Origin: an uncultured Bacteroides sp.
Lineage (GTDB): Bacteria; Bacteroidota; Bacteroidia; Bacteroidales; Bacteroidaceae
DNA: 64,000 nt
Direction of reading: 5' to 3'
Assembly (NCBI RefSeq): GCF_910578895.1
Contig: NZ_CAJTSC010000001.1
Coordinates: forward strand, 171,116-235,115
Under the pieces are notes generated by a model that worked only from the letters and a program-made list of their open reading frames with translations, searched no databases and was not told the origin of the DNA. This document shows positions 46,253 to 55,608 of this stretch, one piece after another (positions within the stretch are counted from its first letter, which is position 1; each line of letters begins with the position of its first letter). Position numbers and translations under genes: made by a program.

Positions 46253-47002
46253 TCACCAATAGCGAACAAAACTATAGGTATAAATATCATCTCCTGTAGT
46301 AGTTCCTTCATATAGTTTATAGCCTTTTATATCACCATGATAATCAACTAACGGGGAACCATTATAATCCATTTCGTAAGTTCCTTTCGTTTCTCCTTTC
46401 GGAATAGTGATTGATGCATTACTGTCATACTTTCCCCCATCATTGTATGCTTCGTACGGAATCCTACAACTTATATCTTTTTTTACGGGATAAGTTGTGG
46501 TGGCAGTAAAGACAGGATGATTCTTATAAGATTCTCTCACAGCAATCATTATATGATTATTACCTGCCTCTTGTACAATTTTGATAGATAAGATTTTATT
46601 AGATTCTGGTTGTTGCCACACAATATCCCCACTTCTTTCTTTTGAAGAAATATTATTTTGCATATATACATACACCGCAAACATACCATTATACATAGTA
46701 GCTTTATGTGCAATACTATCTATCCAAACAGGTTTAGTTAAAACCTGAGGTATAATTGGTTCAATACTGTTATTATCACCCCTATGAAATGAAACCATGG
46801 CAGGCATTACTTTTTCCAAATTACCCTTACAATCATATTGGTAGTAAGCTGACAGCGCTCCACCATAAATTTCAAATGAATATTCATCTAAATTTGCAAC
46901 CCTTGTAGCAACCATATCTTCTGCCCTATTAGTATCAAAAGGTATTTCATTACTACAACCACACCCTATGACCAAACTCAAAATAAATAATATGTTTTTC
47001 AT
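46253..47002 (-). CDS. orphan secreted lipoprotein of unknown function
   Basis: 249-residue predicted lipoprotein with signal MKNILFILSLVIGCGC and a lipid-attachment Cys at 14 or 16. I recognise no domain. The mature part is beta-rich, with repeated aromatic strands (YSFEIYGGALSAYYQYDC, YNGMFAVYVYMQN, YEMDYNGSPLVDYHGDI) and a TIPKGETKGTYEMDY segment that resembles Ig-like or BACON-like domains of Bacteroides lipoproteins. Base composition is visibly richer in A and T than the flanking enzyme genes, suggesting later arrival. It lies 77 bp after xyn10C beyond a terminator hairpin, so it is probably only weakly co-transcribed with the xus operon. A surface adhesin or accessory binding protein is a guess. 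Confidence 0.7.
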   Translation of the reverse strand: MKNILFILSLVIGCGCSNEIPFDTNRAEDMVATRVANLDEYSFEIYGGALSAYYQYDCKGNLEKVMPAMVSFHRGDNNSIEPIIPQVLTKPVWIDSIAHKATMYNGMFAVYVYMQNNISSKERSGDIVWQQPESNKILSIKIVQEAGNNHIMIAVRESYKNHPVFTATTTYPVKKDISCRIPYEAYNDGGKYDSNASITIPKGETKGTYEMDYNGSPLVDYHGDIKGYKLYEGTTTGDDIYTYSFVRYW

Positions 47003-47031
47003 CGCTATCTGATTTTTATTGAAACAATAAA

Positions 47032-47061
47032 GGCAGCGGTTTCATATTATGCCCCGCTGCC
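47032..47061 (-). terminator. terminator-like hairpin after xyn10C
   Basis: GGCAGCGG pairs with CCGCTGCC around a 14-nt loop and is followed on the minus strand by TTTATTGTTT. It marks the likely end of the xus transcript, with possible read-through into the orphan lipoprotein gene. Confidence 0.65.
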
Positions 47062-47079
47062 TTTTCTTATAAAACTCTA

Positions 47080-49284
47080 TTATTTTCCAGCCAAACCATC
47101 AGCAAAACCTGCATAAGTCGGCTTGCGATTATAATCCAGATCCCAAAGTCCCACAGGTTCACCACCTCTCCAACCAGAATCGGTAGGGCTATCGGTGGCA
47201 CACCATTGCGTGATACCATACTGCTGGGCAACAGGAATAATCTCGAAGTACTTGGAAATAATGAAGCGATAGAATTCCGCCATTTTGAGGTATTGCTCAA
47301 AAGTAACATCCTCCGTCTTCAAAGCTGTACCGAAAGCTTTATCCACAACACCCATATCCAGTTCAGAAATCTTAATCAACTTGCCACTTTCTGCCAATAT
47401 TTGAAACATCTTGACAATGGCATCTTCTTGAGCTTTTTGGTCTTCTTCTTTCAATATATAGCTGACGTGCATCTGTGTACCGATACCATCAATCTTAGTT
47501 ACACCATCAGCTTCCCATGTCTTAATCCAATGTACCAAGCTCTGTGCTTTCTTGTTACCGTCCCACCATGATTCCAAATTGTAGTCATTGACAAAGAGCT
47601 TCAAAGGAGCAGTACCGCCATTTTCTGCATAATACTTACGGGCAGCAGCCACTACAATACGAACGTAATCTTCGCTACCCAAGTAGTCTTGCCAATAGAA
47701 ATTGTTCTTAGCATCCTCAGCAGAAACGTTGCTGGCAGACTGCAAAGGATAGAATTCTTCTTTACCGGCACCGGAAATAGCTTCGTTCACTACATCCCAA
47801 GTAGTTACATAACCAGCTGTAGCTTTCATCATACCCTCTACCCAACTGTTCATAGCCTCTGTAAGATATTCTTTCTTTTCCTCGGGAGTCTTCTCTATAA
47901 TCTGATCAGGAGTTCCACCGGAAACATACCCTTCTCCCTCGCTAGACAAAGAATGATAACCGTTACTATTCCATCCATTTGCGTTACCAGCTTCAAAGTC
48001 GCTATTATCAATCAGGTTTTTATTACTTCCTGACTCTACAAGTTTAACATTATCCAAAAATAATGTTCCAACAAAATCCCCAAAATTCAATGTTACTTTG
48101 TCTTTATCACTACCGTCTAAAGTAAATGAAATCTTGACCTCTTCCCATGTTTGCCCAAAAACCAAAGATGGCTTATACTCTTGAGCACCTGTAGCCTCAC
48201 ATTGTAAAAAGACAGCAGAAGAATAAGGATCAGAAGCCTTGCCCATAGCAGTTAAAGTGTATTCAACCCCCGCCGATAAAGGTTCACTCAACTTATACCA
48301 TGCTTGAGCTCTCCAATTATCCGTTTGTTTCACAGTATTTGTTATCTTCAAACAATAACCACCACTGCCACCACCCGAACTTTCGGTTTCAACAGAATAG
48401 GTAAAAGCATGCCACGCATATTTTTCCCAATTTGTAGTTTCTCCAGTCTCAAAGTCACCATTATCTATCAGATTTTCAGTGTCTCCATCGGCTGTCAAAA
48501 CCATGTTGTCTATATCCCACCACCCGGCATAATGTCCAAAAACAAGTTTAAGGTTTTGACCATTTTCATAATCGGGAGTAAAAGAGACAGAATAATCATC
48601 CCATTCATCAGAAATACCTACTTCAGGAATTCCATATTTGTCTTCCGAGCCAGCAGTCATCACCCAAAGATTCAGCTTAAATGGATTTTCTGCTTTAGCA
48701 CGAAAAGATAAATTGTATTTTTGACCTTGCTGCAAATTACTTAACAGTTTACAATATAGCTGACCATCCCAATTATTTGCCGCTGTTGGATTAACAATAT
48801 GCAGATATTTATTCCCCGATACATCAGGTACTCCAGGAATAATAATCGGTTGAATCAATGAATTCAGATACTTATTATTCTGCTGTGCGTGCCAAGCCAA
48901 TGTATGTCCATAAATGGTCATTCCGGCTGCTTGAGCTGCAGAAACAAATTTTTCCACAGTCGCAAAATCCATATCACCTTTATCGTTTACACACGAAGCG
49001 TATTTCATGGCATTACCTGCCGTCATCTCATCGAAATTGGAGATGGCCATAGCATGTACCATTTCTCCTTTCAGAAAATCACTCGCCGACAGTGCAATTC
49101 CCAACTTAAAGTCGGGACTTGCACTTCTGTCTATATATGTTTTCAATGCATCGTAAGCATTGAGATATTCATATTGGGCTATACTTTCCGGCTTCTCAGT
49201 CTTGAAGTCAACGATTTGGTCATCGGCACAAGAGGCAAGCGACAGCAATAAGCCCAAGGATAATGAGTATTTAATTGTTTTCAT
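47080..49284 (-). CDS. xyn10C: GH10 endo-xylanase with tandem CBM insertion, surface lipoprotein (Xyn10C-like)
   Basis: 734-residue lipoprotein; start chosen at MKTIKYSLSLGLLLSLASC with Cys19, 14 residues inside the longest frame. The GH10 barrel is split: strands up to GHTLAWHAQQNNKYLNSL (about residue 140) are followed by about 320 residues holding two CBM4/CBM22-type beta-sandwiches. The first includes WDGQLYCKLLSNLQQGQKYNLSF (core QLYCKLLSNLQQGQ); the second starts at NLIDNGDFETGETTNW, and a third partial NLIDNSDFEAGNANGW start follows. The barrel then resumes with acid/base Glu in TWDVVNEA and nucleophile Glu in KISELDM. This inserted-CBM layout is the hallmark of the Xyn10C enzyme of the xus cluster, which captures long xylan at the surface. 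Last enzyme gene of the xus operon. Confidence 0.95.
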   Translation of the reverse strand: MKTIKYSLSLGLLLSLASCADDQIVDFKTEKPESIAQYEYLNAYDALKTYIDRSASPDFKLGIALSASDFLKGEMVHAMAISNFDEMTAGNAMKYASCVNDKGDMDFATVEKFVSAAQAAGMTIYGHTLAWHAQQNNKYLNSLIQPIIIPGVPDVSGNKYLHIVNPTAANNWDGQLYCKLLSNLQQGQKYNLSFRAKAENPFKLNLWVMTAGSEDKYGIPEVGISDEWDDYSVSFTPDYENGQNLKLVFGHYAGWWDIDNMVLTADGDTENLIDNGDFETGETTNWEKYAWHAFTYSVETESSGGGSGGYCLKITNTVKQTDNWRAQAWYKLSEPLSAGVEYTLTAMGKASDPYSSAVFLQCEATGAQEYKPSLVFGQTWEEVKISFTLDGSDKDKVTLNFGDFVGTLFLDNVKLVESGSNKNLIDNSDFEAGNANGWNSNGYHSLSSEGEGYVSGGTPDQIIEKTPEEKKEYLTEAMNSWVEGMMKATAGYVTTWDVVNEAISGAGKEEFYPLQSASNVSAEDAKNNFYWQDYLGSEDYVRIVVAAARKYYAENGGTAPLKLFVNDYNLESWWDGNKKAQSLVHWIKTWEADGVTKIDGIGTQMHVSYILKEEDQKAQEDAIVKMFQILAESGKLIKISELDMGVVDKAFGTALKTEDVTFEQYLKMAEFYRFIISKYFEIIPVAQQYGITQWCATDSPTDSGWRGGEPVGLWDLDYNRKPTYAGFADGLAGK

Positions 49285-49333
49285 TGTATAATCATTTATT
49301 AACATATTTCTTATTCTTTTCATCAATATGCAA

Positions 49334-49741
49334 TTAAGGGTAACGATAAGTGGTAAATGTAAAACTCCTATAATTCACCACATAATTCGGATCTGTATCC
49401 TTCTTCAACAACACACGTATGGTTACACTTCTGGGCGTACCGTTCAAGTTCAGATAACGCTCATTATGCAATCCGGAATATTGCAAAGAAACCTCCGAAC
49501 CATCCGAAGAATAAGCTTCCCATTCGTAATGTAATGAACTATCCGGCACGTCCATTACAATATGGATGAATCCGGACAAGGCATTCAGTGACATCCGGTT
49601 ATCCAACTCAGCCGTTATAGGAGGCGTATAAGGGTCGTATAACACTGCGGTATAACTTCCCGTGATATTGACAGTCGGTCCGCTTTGTGCACAAAGCAGA
49701 AGAGGAAGACATAAAAATATAAATATTAAAAATCTTTTCAT
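49334..49741 (-). CDS. small secreted DUF3244-like protein in the xus operon
   Basis: 135-residue protein with a clear signal peptide MKRFLIFIFLCLPLLLCAQ. The mature 115 residues are beta-rich (LDNRMSLNALSGFIHIVMDVPDSSLHYEW, core GFIHIVMDVPDSSLHYEW; SLQYSGLHNERYLNL; NYRSFTFTTYRYP) and resemble the small DUF3244 group of Bacteroides secreted proteins; this assignment is tentative. It lies between xusE (60 bp) and xyn10C (50 bp), an extra gene in an otherwise standard xus order. No catalytic motif is visible. A small periplasmic or surface binding protein is a guess. Confidence 0.72.
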   Translation of the reverse strand: MKRFLIFIFLCLPLLLCAQSGPTVNITGSYTAVLYDPYTPPITAELDNRMSLNALSGFIHIVMDVPDSSLHYEWEAYSSDGSEVSLQYSGLHNERYLNLNGTPRSVTIRVLLKKDTDPNYVVNYRSFTFTTYRYP

Positions 49742-49801
49742 GATTGAATGTTTTTAGTTATTATCTAACATTATGTCAATTGGTCGTTTAAACGTTTCCA
49801 T

Positions 49802-50848
49802 TTAATTAGCTTTATACTTAGGAGTAAATACCTCCATCTTATTAGTTCCGCGTGTCTGCAGTACCAATGTATCTTTCGTTGCGACTTCCTTGATTCCGAA
49901 ATTTACATTATATTCGAGATAAATAGCATCACGATCTTTATTTCCCCAAGCTTTTTTCTCTCCGTCTTCTACAAACTTACCGGAACCAGTTGCGGTAATT
50001 CCTGTTGTGCCCGAAGTGATGGTACATTCGTTGTCGTCATTGAAAGTCAGCAACAAATCGCACTTCATGGTTGTACCATCAGCAGTATTTGTGCTGACAG
50101 GGAAAACCGCCGTATTCAGCGAACGGGTAGTAATGCCGCAAACTTCATCCTTTTCTACAGTCTGCGCATGGCGTACGGAAGTTGTAACCGTTCCGTTTTC
50201 CGTAATCTTGTCTACGCCGCGACGCAGATAAAAAGCATGCCACGGATTCATGTATTTTACACAATAGAGGACGTAGTCTTTAGGCAATACGCTCCAATAA
50301 TCGGAATTGGTACGTACAGGTGTATCACCCTCAATCAAAGGAGTACCCGTGAGGATGCGGTTTGCACCGGTTTGTCCTTTCATTACCACCGGAATGACAT
50401 AATTACATCCCAACGCCTTTTCATCAGCAAAGAAAGCATCGGTGAGCTGTACCTCCACATTTCCCCAAAGCGCGCCATTGTAATTGATTTTATCGCCGCC
50501 CAACGTGTAATAATCGGATGGCATAGGCAATACAGGCGTTCCGTCCTCAAAAAAGAGGTTGTCGCAAAGCGTATTGTCTACGGCAATATCTACGGTAATA
50601 TTTTTACCGCTGTATGCCCCTCCCATAGTGGAATAGATGGCACATTTGTGCTGACGGTCGGGAGTATTGTCCACAACCTCATCATTGCCAAGCACTATCG
50701 TACGTATCGGATACTGGTAGGCAAAGTACACGGAAGTACCCCCTTCGTAATCGGGAAAAGATTTATCCGCATTCTCACATGAAGAAAAAGCAAACGCCAA
50801 GCCACCTAAGGCAATTATAGATACTAATTTATTCAGTTTCATTTCCAT
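49802..50848 (-). CDS. xusE: XusE-like surface glycan-binding lipoprotein (DUF1735-type)
   Basis: 348-residue lipoprotein (signal ending GGLAFAFSSC; a second ATG two codons in would serve equally). The first 170 residues are DUF1735-like: VYFAYQYPIRTIVLG, then SGKNITVDIAVDN and PSDYYTLGGDKINY, ending with NYVIPVVMKGQTG. This is common in surface binding proteins beside SusC/SusD pairs. The remainder is a beta-rich binding module (YMNPWHAFYLRRGVDK, then LLLTFNDDNECTITSG). It occupies the xusE place in the xusA-E order known from Prevotella and Bacteroides xylan clusters, 29 bp after xusD. The role is capture of xylan at the surface beside Xyn10C; the sugar-binding residues are not identifiable by eye. 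Confidence 0.85.
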   Translation of the reverse strand: MEMKLNKLVSIIALGGLAFAFSSCENADKSFPDYEGGTSVYFAYQYPIRTIVLGNDEVVDNTPDRQHKCAIYSTMGGAYSGKNITVDIAVDNTLCDNLFFEDGTPVLPMPSDYYTLGGDKINYNGALWGNVEVQLTDAFFADEKALGCNYVIPVVMKGQTGANRILTGTPLIEGDTPVRTNSDYWSVLPKDYVLYCVKYMNPWHAFYLRRGVDKITENGTVTTSVRHAQTVEKDEVCGITTRSLNTAVFPVSTNTADGTTMKCDLLLTFNDDNECTITSGTTGITATGSGKFVEDGEKKAWGNKDRDAIYLEYNVNFGIKEVATKDTLVLQTRGTNKMEVFTPKYKAN

Positions 50849-50877
50849 ATTCTTTTTTGCATTTTATAATAATGAGA

Positions 50878-52680
50878 TTACCATCCCTTATTTTGTTGCA
50901 GATTACTCCACTTCAACATTTCACCGTAAGGAATAGGACCATAATACATATAATCTTTATAGTTTCTATCTTCTACATCAATTACCTTGTAACTCAGGTC
51001 GTCACCTACTTTTTCTATCTGCATGCCCTTAGCTTTCTCTTCCAGAGGCATTTTCCAACGGCGGATATCCCAGAAGCGTTTGTTCTCAAAACAGAGTTCT
51101 ATACGGCGCTCGTTACGAATAAGTTGTGCCATCTTATCCTTATCTTCCTTGATGCTCTCCAGGTATGCATCGTTTTGGTCTACTCCGCCACGAACACGGA
51201 TTGCCTTGATTACATCATAAGCGCTGTAAGCATTGCCGCCCTTCTTCGTCGGTCCCCAAGCATCATTTGCCGCTTCGGCATAAGCAAGGAATATCTCAGT
51301 ATAACGGATACGAACCGGAATATGGTACTTGGCATTCAATGAATTGGGATTAACGCTACAATCCTCACGTAACAATTTACGCATATAATAACCCGTACGT
51401 GTGGAAGTATTCAATTGGTTCAAACCATTGTCTTGCTTTTTATCCGCATCGGGATAGAGACCGGTAACAATAACTTTATCCTTGAATTTGGCTTCGTTGA
51501 ACAGAATATACTTAGCCAAACGAGGATCGCGTCCGGTATAAGGATCGTTTTCCGAATAACCGCTATTAGCCTTATCGGTAATAGGATAACCATTTGCCAT
51601 AGGGAAGGCATCCACCAAATTCTGAGTAGGATTAATACGTCCGCTACCATAAAGTGTAGGCGGGAAATTATCTTTCTCCTGCTTGATACCTATATCCCAG
51701 TCTTCTGTTCCGATGCTCTTGTTACCTCTCCAAAGTATTTCGGCAGTAACCGCACCCGAACCTAAGTTATCCAGTTCGTCCGTATTCATGTACCAGGTAT
51801 TGCCTCTTTGGTCAAGACCTGCTGTTCCACCGATACGGTTCAATACCGTCGCCGCATACTTCGCAGCAGTTTCCGAAGTAACTTCCGAGCCGTCTCTATA
51901 CGCAGGACTGGCAGCAAGTAATGCCACTTGTGCCTTGATAGCTTCAGCTATTTTGGCAGTGACACGACCGCGCTGGTAGGTACCGAAAACCAAGTTATAG
52001 TTTCCTAATTTAGCACCGATTTCTTTATACTTGGCAGGCACCTCAGCGTCACTACCGATATTTTCATACTCCAACGGCAAGAGTTCGGATGCCAGTTCCA
52101 AATCCTTAAAAATCGATTTTACACACTCGCTGAAAGGAGCACGTGCCTGATTAAAATCGGAAGAACTGCCTTCCGGCTCGAAAAGCATCGGCACACCCAA
52201 CAGTTGTCCGTCTTCCGTCCAACCGCCATGAGCCATCAGCAAATAGTAATAGTTTAGGGCACGAAGCGCATAAGCCTCTCCGCTGAGCTTGTCTATAAAC
52301 ATTTTATTCGTAACCTCGTTATTTGCCCAACTCACCTGGTCAACAATGCCTAAAAAGGTATTGAGGTATTGTATAGCAGCTTTGCGGGCTTGCCATTGTT
52401 CCATAGGATTATTATTTGAAGCCCATGAACCGAGAGCCATTTTGGAATAGCTGCTTTCCTTGTCATTAGTCACAGCATCGTCAGTGGCAACATCGGATAC
52501 ACTGACGTTTTCGTAAGGCAACATGGCATAACCATATCCCAACAAGCCGACGGCATAATTGGGATCGGTAAGCATCTCCTCAACACCACGATTATTCTCC
52601 TTGGCAGGTTCGAAAAGATCCTCACAAGCGGAGAGAGTGGCTAACAGAACTGTAGATAATATGATATTTCTTAGTTTCAT
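50878..52680 (-). CDS. xusD: SusD-like xylan oligosaccharide-binding lipoprotein, second of pair
   Basis: 600-residue SusD/RagB protein with signal MKLRNIILSTVLLATLSAC (Cys19) and EDLFEPAKENN. Landmarks: YLNTFLGIVDQV helix, ALRALNYYYLLMAHGGW, and C-terminal YTEIFLAYAEAANDAWG, IRVRGGVDQNDAY, LIRNERRIELCFENKRFWDIRRWK. It pairs with the short SusC gene 18 bp upstream. In the xus cluster the XusC/XusD pair is thought to handle a different size class of xylo-oligosaccharide from XusA/XusB. Symbol assigned from gene order. Firm on family. Confidence 0.93.
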   Translation of the reverse strand: MKLRNIILSTVLLATLSACEDLFEPAKENNRGVEEMLTDPNYAVGLLGYGYAMLPYENVSVSDVATDDAVTNDKESSYSKMALGSWASNNNPMEQWQARKAAIQYLNTFLGIVDQVSWANNEVTNKMFIDKLSGEAYALRALNYYYLLMAHGGWTEDGQLLGVPMLFEPEGSSSDFNQARAPFSECVKSIFKDLELASELLPLEYENIGSDAEVPAKYKEIGAKLGNYNLVFGTYQRGRVTAKIAEAIKAQVALLAASPAYRDGSEVTSETAAKYAATVLNRIGGTAGLDQRGNTWYMNTDELDNLGSGAVTAEILWRGNKSIGTEDWDIGIKQEKDNFPPTLYGSGRINPTQNLVDAFPMANGYPITDKANSGYSENDPYTGRDPRLAKYILFNEAKFKDKVIVTGLYPDADKKQDNGLNQLNTSTRTGYYMRKLLREDCSVNPNSLNAKYHIPVRIRYTEIFLAYAEAANDAWGPTKKGGNAYSAYDVIKAIRVRGGVDQNDAYLESIKEDKDKMAQLIRNERRIELCFENKRFWDIRRWKMPLEEKAKGMQIEKVGDDLSYKVIDVEDRNYKDYMYYGPIPYGEMLKWSNLQQNKGW

Positions 52681-52698
52681 TTGTTCCAGTTTTTTTAA

Positions 52699-55563
52699 TT
52701 AAAATACTGCTTTTACACCAATATTGTAGAACCGGGTCTGCGGTGCGCTGCCCACGTTCATTTCCATGTGTTTACGCTCTTTCGAGATAGTAAGCAGATT
52801 TGCCCCGCTTACATAAGCAGAAAACTCGTTGATAAAGGTATTGCGTAATACTCGTTTGGGCAAATCGTAAGTAATCTGTACTTTCGCCAAATCGAAACGG
52901 TTTGCCTTATACAGCCAGTAGTCTGAAGAGCGGAAGTTATTGCTTGAGCTTGTAGCAGACAGACGCGGATATGTTGCAGTAGCGGCAGTTGCTTCCGTCC
53001 AACGATTGCGGACTATGGCAGAATACTTATCATCTCCATCTATCCAATAGTAAGAACTGTTCTTCATGCCATAAGAACCGAAACCACCTGTACCCAAAGC
53101 AAAGAATGTAAAGTTTCTCCACTTAGCAGTCAGATTAATGCCGAGTGTGAAAGGCGCACCATACCATCCTCCTTTACCCAAATAGATTTCATCTTTCTCA
53201 TCAATAACACCATCATTGTTCTGGTCTACATATTTAATGTCGCCGGGACGAACAGTGCTGCCCAATTTTTGTTCAGGACTGTCTTTTATCTCCTCTTCAC
53301 TCTGGAAAAGTCCTGCACTTTGAAGTCCCCAAACGCCATCAATGGGTTTGCCTTCGCGATAGCGGTAGGCGTCATCGTAAATCTCGTCACGTTTGGTGAC
53401 TTTGGTATCATAATATGTTCCCGATACGCCCAATGACAAATCAACCTCGCCGAAACGCTTGTTGGCATTCACACTGAAATCGAAGCCTATACGGCGGTTA
53501 TTGTTATAGTTCATTACAGCCATGAACGACGCAGCCGGATAACCCGTATTAAGATGTGACGGGAAGAAAGTGGGCTGATTTATCAGATATCCTTCGGTAG
53601 AATTGATAAAGAACGAAGCATCCGCTGTTATCAATCTGTTCCACAACGATGTTCTCAAGTTCGCAGAAAACTCTTTACGCTTGATAAACGACAGGTCATT
53701 ATTCTGCCCTCTTGTAGAGATGGTGTATTTGCCCGCCGGACCATCATACCAGGCATAACCGTCGTTTTGAGTCCATACCGATTCGTAAAGATAGAATTCC
53801 TTATCACCCATCACCAGGTCGATATCCTGATTAAGAATACTACCGGACACACTGAACATCAAATCATCAACAACCGGAGAGTCCTTCAAAAAGTTCTCGC
53901 CACTCAAACGCCATCCCAATGTCAGTGAAGGAGAAAGAGCCTGACGATGTCCTTCGGCAAGCTTGGCAGAGTGAATTAATGCCGCGCCAAAATCGGCATA
54001 ATAACGTTGCTGATAATTGTAACCCATCTGCAATGCCAGATTAGCATTACTGATACGATGATATTGACCGGCAACCGTCTGCTGATAACCGTTGGCTATA
54101 AGCATCGCCGATACATTATGATGCTTTTTGAATGTGTTCTGATAGTTGAATTGTCCGGAGAAAGCAACCGTCTGCTTGTCGGCACTGCCACCGACATTTT
54201 GGGTTCCGGGCTTTTCATCGTTGCCTTCCTTAGTCAACGCCACAATCACATCCTTTCCGCCATAATTAGCCCAAGTAGGGATGAAGACCGCATACTTATT
54301 GTCAAAAGAAGTGGTATAAGAGGTGGCATAGTCTACCGCGAACATTGCATTGAAAGAGAGCCCCTTCAACACTTTATCCAAATTGACATTCACGCCTGTA
54401 TCGAACTGAAACTGACGGCTGGTCCACTTACTGCTTCCCGCTGCATAACCATCGGCAAACGCATTGGTAGGATTTGCCTGGCTACCGGCAAGGAAATATT
54501 TACCATCGATAATATTGGAAGTAGTACCCAGCAATTCCCACACACCCGAAGCGTTAGGATCAATCAGATCCAAAGGAATAAGCGGAGCCGCGTTTTGCGG
54601 GAAATTAGGACGCATTGTCGCTGCAGCATTCCAATAATCTCCCTTAGCGGTTTTCGAATTATAGAATGTAGCGTTCGCATTGATATAGGCGCTGATAAAG
54701 CTATTGATATCCACATCCACATTACCACGTACATTGAAACGGTCGTTCATGTTATTCTTAGCCTCACCGAAATCAAGAAAATCGCCATTACGGTAATAGC
54801 TCACATTACTGTAGAAACGCGCACGTTTGCCGCCGCCGGTTATCTCTGCCGTTACTTCCGAACGGTTATACGCTTTCTTTACATAATCTGAAGAATAGTA
54901 ATCGATATTGGTATAACGATAAGGATTCAGTCCCGAACCGTGGTTATAAATCTGCTCTGCAGTATAAAGAGGGTTCGCGGCAGGATTATCATTCAAAAGA
55001 GCTTCATTGTAAAGAGTCATATATTCGGCAGAGCCCAAATATTCAGGATATGCCTTAGCTACATGAAATCCGGTGTTGGCTCTGACACTTACGTTCAGTC
55101 CTTCCGTATTACCGCGTTTGGTGGTAATCACTATCGCGCCTTTGGCAGCTTTGCTACCATAAAGCACTACAGCCTGCGCACCTTTCAAGAATGAAATCTG
55201 AAATATTTCGGAAGGCATCACATTGTTGATATCACGGGGCACACCGTCAACCAAAACCAAATAGCCGGCATTATCACCATCCATTCCCCACAATGAGTTA
55301 CCGTTCCAACCACCTACATAGCCTTGCATATTGTCCAAGGTATAGGTATTATAATTCTTTTTCGTAAGTTCCTCTACATTGACTACAGAGACGCCACCCA
55401 ACAGGTCTTTCTGAGCTACCTTGCGAAAAGCCACCTGCACCATTTGGTCTTCTTTGTTTGCCAATGAATCGGTTTCATTCCAATCTGTAGCCTGAGCACC
55501 GGCAAACATCGGAGAAGCGGCCAGCATAGCACAGAGAATGAATCTTGCTTGTATATATTTCAT
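52699..55563 (-). CDS. xusC: SusC-like TonB-dependent receptor, short form without N-terminal CarboxypepD_reg domain
   Basis: 954-residue outer-membrane receptor, about 100 residues shorter than the XusA-like protein. After a signal peptide (cleavage near MFAGAQ) only about 30 residues precede the plug (QMVQVAFRKVAQKDLLGGVSVVNVEEL, core KVAQKDLLGGVSVVNVEEL), so the carboxypeptidase-regulatory-like domain and the usual TonB-box context VVVVGYGxQ are absent or degenerate. The plug motif LVLVDGVPRDINNVMPSEI and VLYGSKAAKGAIVITTKRG, and a 22-strand barrel ending FYNIGVKAVF, are intact. Partner SusD follows 18 bp later. A 45-bp gap precedes it. Confidence 0.93.
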   Translation of the reverse strand: MKYIQARFILCAMLAASPMFAGAQATDWNETDSLANKEDQMVQVAFRKVAQKDLLGGVSVVNVEELTKKNYNTYTLDNMQGYVGGWNGNSLWGMDGDNAGYLVLVDGVPRDINNVMPSEIFQISFLKGAQAVVLYGSKAAKGAIVITTKRGNTEGLNVSVRANTGFHVAKAYPEYLGSAEYMTLYNEALLNDNPAANPLYTAEQIYNHGSGLNPYRYTNIDYYSSDYVKKAYNRSEVTAEITGGGKRARFYSNVSYYRNGDFLDFGEAKNNMNDRFNVRGNVDVDINSFISAYINANATFYNSKTAKGDYWNAAATMRPNFPQNAAPLIPLDLIDPNASGVWELLGTTSNIIDGKYFLAGSQANPTNAFADGYAAGSSKWTSRQFQFDTGVNVNLDKVLKGLSFNAMFAVDYATSYTTSFDNKYAVFIPTWANYGGKDVIVALTKEGNDEKPGTQNVGGSADKQTVAFSGQFNYQNTFKKHHNVSAMLIANGYQQTVAGQYHRISNANLALQMGYNYQQRYYADFGAALIHSAKLAEGHRQALSPSLTLGWRLSGENFLKDSPVVDDLMFSVSGSILNQDIDLVMGDKEFYLYESVWTQNDGYAWYDGPAGKYTISTRGQNNDLSFIKRKEFSANLRTSLWNRLITADASFFINSTEGYLINQPTFFPSHLNTGYPAASFMAVMNYNNNRRIGFDFSVNANKRFGEVDLSLGVSGTYYDTKVTKRDEIYDDAYRYREGKPIDGVWGLQSAGLFQSEEEIKDSPEQKLGSTVRPGDIKYVDQNNDGVIDEKDEIYLGKGGWYGAPFTLGINLTAKWRNFTFFALGTGGFGSYGMKNSSYYWIDGDDKYSAIVRNRWTEATAATATYPRLSATSSSNNFRSSDYWLYKANRFDLAKVQITYDLPKRVLRNTFINEFSAYVSGANLLTISKERKHMEMNVGSAPQTRFYNIGVKAVF

Positions 55564-55608
55564 TGTTTATTCATTTATTGTTAAACATACTTTGTCGTTT
55601 TTCCACAA

